The translations under genes and the position numbers were made by a program. The notes beneath the pieces are model-generated. The model was not told where the DNA came from, ran no database searches, and saw nothing but the letters and a program-made list of their open reading frames with translations. Shown in pieces: positions 61,628 through 64,000 of a stretch of 64,000 bases of DNA. Position 1 is the first letter of the stretch, and every line of letters begins with the position of its first letter. The DNA comes from Anaerolineae bacterium (GTDB taxonomy: Bacteria; Chloroflexota; Anaerolineae; Aggregatilineales; UBA2796): the NCBI GenBank assembly GCA_019637615.1, contig JAHBVJ010000035.1, forward strand, positions 20,990 to 84,989. The letters are read 5' to 3'.

Positions 61628-62284
61628 TCAGTAACGTTGTCCGTAAATATGCGTGTAGCGGTAGTGTAGTTTGTCGATGTTTTCGCGCGAAAGGGTTAGC
61701 GGTTCACCGAGTTGGAGTGCTGTCCAGATAGTTGCCGCACTGTCTTCCGCCATGACAGCGGCTTTGACGGCTGCTTCGGCGTTTTTGCCGACGGTGAAGA
61801 CCCCGTGGCTTTGCAGCAGTACGGCGGGACTCTTGGTGGTTTTAAGCATATCGATGACGATTTTGCCGATTTCTTCACCACCGATCAGGGCGAATCCGCC
61901 ACATGGAATGTCATCTCCGAATTCGTCCGCCATCCCCGTGATGATGCAAGGGATTGAACGTCCTACGGCAGCAAACGCCGTCGCATAGCGTGAATGCGTA
62001 TGAACGACGCCATTGAGGTCGGGGCGCTGGCGGTAGATATAGCAGTGCGAGGCCGTATCTGAGGAGGGGCTGTATTGTCCTTCGACCACTTTACCCTCAA
62101 GATCGACCACCACCATATTTTCAGGCGTAAGGTCAGGATACTTGATCCCACTCGGTTTGATGACGACCAAGCCTGTTTCGGGATCGCGGGCGCTGACATT
62201 GCCCATTGTCCACACGATCAAGTTGTGCTTGGGAAGCTCTTGATGTAGATCGGAAACTTGCTTGCGTAACTCAGGCAGCAGCAT
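61628..62284 (-). CDS. araD: L-ribulose-5-phosphate 4-epimerase
   Basis: 218 residues of the class II aldolase/adducin family. The metal site and substrate loop are visible: GNVSARDPETG, KPSGIKYPDLTPENM, DTASHCYIYRQRPDLNGVVHTHSRYATAFA and the C-terminal YRYTHIYGQRY. The enzyme converts L-ribulose 5-phosphate to D-xylulose 5-phosphate, the exit to the pentose phosphate pathway. Related aldolases share the fold, but the adjacent AraB and isomerase make AraD the best call. Located between araB and the isomerase gene. Confidence 0.88.
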   Translation of the reverse strand: MLLPELRKQVSDLHQELPKHNLIVWTMGNVSARDPETGLVVIKPSGIKYPDLTPENMVVVDLEGKVVEGQYSPSSDTASHCYIYRQRPDLNGVVHTHSRYATAFAAVGRSIPCIITGMADEFGDDIPCGGFALIGGEEIGKIVIDMLKTTKSPAVLLQSHGVFTVGKNAEAAVKAAVMAEDSAATIWTALQLGEPLTLSRENIDKLHYRYTHIYGQRY

Positions 62285-62315
62285 GTTGTTTCATTTATCC
62301 TTCAAAATATTCGAT

Positions 62316-62341
62316 AGGGATATGAGCGTTCATATCCCTAC
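62316..62341 (-). promoter_or_regulatory. perfect 11-bp hairpin between araB and araD
   Basis: TAGGGATATGA pairs fully with TCATATCCCTA around GCGT, in the middle of the 78-base gap. No U-tract follows. Likely an intercistronic mRNA hairpin. Confidence 0.7.
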
Positions 62342-62362
62342 AATCATCTACTAGCGCTGGCG

Positions 62363-64000
62363 TTAGACGCCCAATACCTCGCGCTTGATCTGCTTGAGGC
62401 GCTTCATCACATCATTGCCGCCGGACTTTTCGCCACGTCCGAAGTAATCGTAGAGGCGCTTATATTCCGCGTACAGACGATCATAGATTTTCTTGTTCTC
62501 AAGGTTGGGATAGACGACCTCATCCTTGAGTTTGCCCATCTTGTCGGCGGCAGCGGCGATATTCGGATAGACGCCCGCCGCGACGGCTGCGTGCATGGCG
62601 GAACCGAGCGCAGGCGCTTGTGGCGAACCAGCCAGCGACATCGGCTTGCCCGTCACATCCACGTAGATTTGCACGAGGAGTTTGTTTTTCTCTGGCAATC
62701 CGCCCGCTACGACCAACTCATTGACGGGGATGCCGCGCCCTTCGAAGGCTTCGATGATCGTGCGCGTGCCAAAGGCGGTGGCTTCGATCAGAGCGCGATA
62801 AATCTCTGGTGCGCGGGTGGCAAGCGTTGCGCCAATGAGCAGTCCGGTGAGGTCAGCATCCACCAGCGTCGAGCGGTTGCCATTCCACCAATCCAGCGCC
62901 ACCAGACCTGATTCACCGGGCTTCTGTTTGGCGGCTTCGGTTTCCAAATAATGATGGATGTCTGTACCGGCTTGCTTGGCGGCTGCGTAGTATTCCTGCG
63001 GCACGGCATTGTCTACGAACCATGCGAAGATGTCACCGACGCCGCTTTGTCCGGCTTCGTAGCCATAATAGCCGGGGATGATGCCATCACGCACCACGCC
63101 GCACATGCCATCCACGTTCTGCAAGCCGTCACCGACCAACATATGGCAGGTAGAGGTGCCCATGATCATGACCATGCGTCCGGGTTGAGTCACCTTGACG
63201 GCGGGGACGGTAACGTGTGCATCCACGTTGGCAACAGCGACTGCCGTTCCCGGTTTGAGTCCCATCCACGCGGCGGCTTGTTCTGTCAGCCCGCCAGCAC
63301 GTCCACCCAAGGGGGCGAAGGTGCGGCTCATGCGCGTATCGACCACATCCGCGAAGCGAGGATCGAGCGCGGCAAAATATGAGGAAGGCGGATACCCCTC
63401 ATCTTGCACCATCGCTTTGTAACCAGCCGTACACGCATTACGGGTTTCGACGCCCGTCATCTGCCAGATCACCCAGTCGGTGGCTTCGATGAGGCGCTCG
63501 GAGGCAGCGTAGACATCGGGGGCTTCCTGCAAAATTTGCAGCGCCTTGCTAAAGAACCATTCCGAGGATATTTTGCCGCCATACCGGATCAGCCAGCCTT
63601 CGCCCATTTTGCGGGCTGTTTCGTTGATCTGGTCGGCCTGTTTCTGTCCGGCGTGATGCTTCCACAGCTTGATCCACGAATGCGGATTATCACGCCACTG
63701 AGGCAGGAAGCACAACGGCGTGCCATCTTTGAGCGTGGGTAGCATTGTGCAAGCGGTGAAATCGATAGCGACACCAACTACGTCTTCGGGCTTCACGCCG
63801 CTTTGTCGGAGAACCGCTGGAACAGTGTGTTTGAGGACTTCCAGATAGTCGTTGGGGTCTTGCAGCGCCCAATCTGGCGGTAGTGGCTTGTCGCTTCCCG
63901 GCAAATGCTCGTCAATCACGCTGTTGGCATATGCGTGTACGGCGCTGGCAATTTCTTGACCAGTACTTGTATCGACTAGCAGTGCTCGCCCAGATTCGGT
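62363..64000 (-). CDS. araB: ribulokinase, 5' end cut by window edge
   Basis: 545 codons are visible; the frame is open to the last base and starts in TESGRALLVD, so only about 10-15 N-terminal residues (the GTES nucleotide-binding strand) are missing. FGGY-kinase features: VVGVAIDFTACTMLPTLKDGTPL, QWRDNPHSWIKLWKHH (substrate loop), GGKISSEWFFSK, GTAVAVANVDAHVTVPAV, MIMGTSTCHMLVG (ATP site) and FGTRTIIEAFEGRGIPVNELVVAGGLPEKN. This pattern matches ribulokinase, which phosphorylates L-ribulose. A GTG within the frame at 63919 is not the real start. First known gene of the arabinose operon. Confidence 0.9.
   Translation of the reverse strand, partial: TESGRALLVDTSTGQEIASAVHAYANSVIDEHLPGSDKPLPPDWALQDPNDYLEVLKHTVPAVLRQSGVKPEDVVGVAIDFTACTMLPTLKDGTPLCFLPQWRDNPHSWIKLWKHHAGQKQADQINETARKMGEGWLIRYGGKISSEWFFSKALQILQEAPDVYAASERLIEATDWVIWQMTGVETRNACTAGYKAMVQDEGYPPSSYFAALDPRFADVVDTRMSRTFAPLGGRAGGLTEQAAAWMGLKPGTAVAVANVDAHVTVPAVKVTQPGRMVMIMGTSTCHMLVGDGLQNVDGMCGVVRDGIIPGYYGYEAGQSGVGDIFAWFVDNAVPQEYYAAAKQAGTDIHHYLETEAAKQKPGESGLVALDWWNGNRSTLVDADLTGLLIGATLATRAPEIYRALIEATAFGTRTIIEAFEGRGIPVNELVVAGGLPEKNKLLVQIYVDVTGKPMSLAGSPQAPALGSAMHAAVAAGVYPNIAAAADKMGKLKDEVVYPNLENKKIYDRLYAEYKRLYDYFGRGEKSGGNDVMKRLKQIKREVLGV

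Noticed and set aside
1..64000. CRISPR arrays, tRNA, rRNA and known riboswitches
   Set aside because: Reading through the intergenic regions I found no regularly spaced direct repeats of CRISPR type, no cloverleaf-like tRNA genes, no rRNA and no conserved riboswitch core. A covariance-model scan would be the decisive check.

Overview
The window looks like a chromosomal segment of a Chloroflexota bacterium, probably Anaerolineae-like. This rests on gene content and style, not on a marker gene. Many exported proteins carry long Thr/Pro-rich linkers after a signal peptide or membrane anchor. Ribosomal protein S1 has four S1 domains and an acidic tail. There are many sugar-uptake and glycoside-hydrolase genes, and large fusions of Ser/Thr kinase, TIR and formylglycine-generating-enzyme-like (FGE) domains. 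Base composition is moderately GC-rich, with AT-rich patches in intergenic repeats and in the distal half of one TIR-FGE gene. I saw no rRNA, tRNA, CRISPR array, integrase or complete insertion sequence.

Layout. 1-8.2 kb: housekeeping and small genes (P1 peptidase, GT2 glycosyltransferase, Crp/Fnr regulator, LarA-type racemase, CYTH protein, DUF503). 8.3-9.3 kb: an exported molybdopterin oxidoreductase. 9.5-18.3 kb: a xylan/xylo-oligosaccharide locus, all on the minus strand (GH43, LacI regulator, solute-binding protein, two MalF/MalG-type permeases, GH3). 18.4-28.3 kb: AAC(3)-family acetyltransferase, thiolase, secreted CAP protein, response regulator, DUF402 protein, ribosomal protein S1, NUDIX hydrolase and a large secreted glycoside hydrolase. 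28.3-35.6 kb: TIR-FGE fusion, TM0106-type RecB-like nuclease, hybrid histidine kinase and CtpA protease. 35.6-38.3 kb: a gene-poor, repeat-rich stretch around SCO1 and a GGCT-family gene. 38.3-46.2 kb: M20 peptidase, Lgt, TPR protein, response regulator, dienelactone hydrolase, dual-specificity phosphatase and Dus. 46.5-54.1 kb: kinase-TIR fusion, GNAT, 8-oxoguanine deaminase, kinase-FGE fusion and a second GNAT. 54.3-56 kb: CcmB and YbaK. 56.4-64 kb: an L-arabinose-type operon (AraB cut by the window end, AraD, Fuc/Ara isomerase, RbsA/RbsC-type transporter and its binding protein).

How the genes work together. The two sugar loci are coherent pathways. In the first, xylo-oligosaccharides are imported by the CUT1 transporter and cut by GH43 and GH3 enzymes under LacI control. 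In the second, L-arabinose or a similar sugar is imported by a CUT2 transporter, isomerised, phosphorylated by AraB and epimerised by AraD into the pentose phosphate pathway; together they fit growth on arabinoxylan. The signalling layer contains three large proteins built pairwise from the same three modules: TIR+FGE, kinase+TIR and kinase+FGE.

The most unusual material is non-coding: (i) a dispersed heptanucleotide tandem repeat (unit about AGCACTN), three copies of which end at or just before start codons; (ii) a family of palindromic MITE-like elements, two of them bounded by perfect terminal inverted repeats; (iii) a dense cluster of ATGATCTGA boxes in both orientations upstream of the phosphatase gene; (iv) perfect hairpins in the larger gaps of the arabinose operon; (v) a strong promoter-like sequence with no gene behind it. 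Start positions were moved downstream of the longest open frame where a ribosome binding site or family length argued for it.
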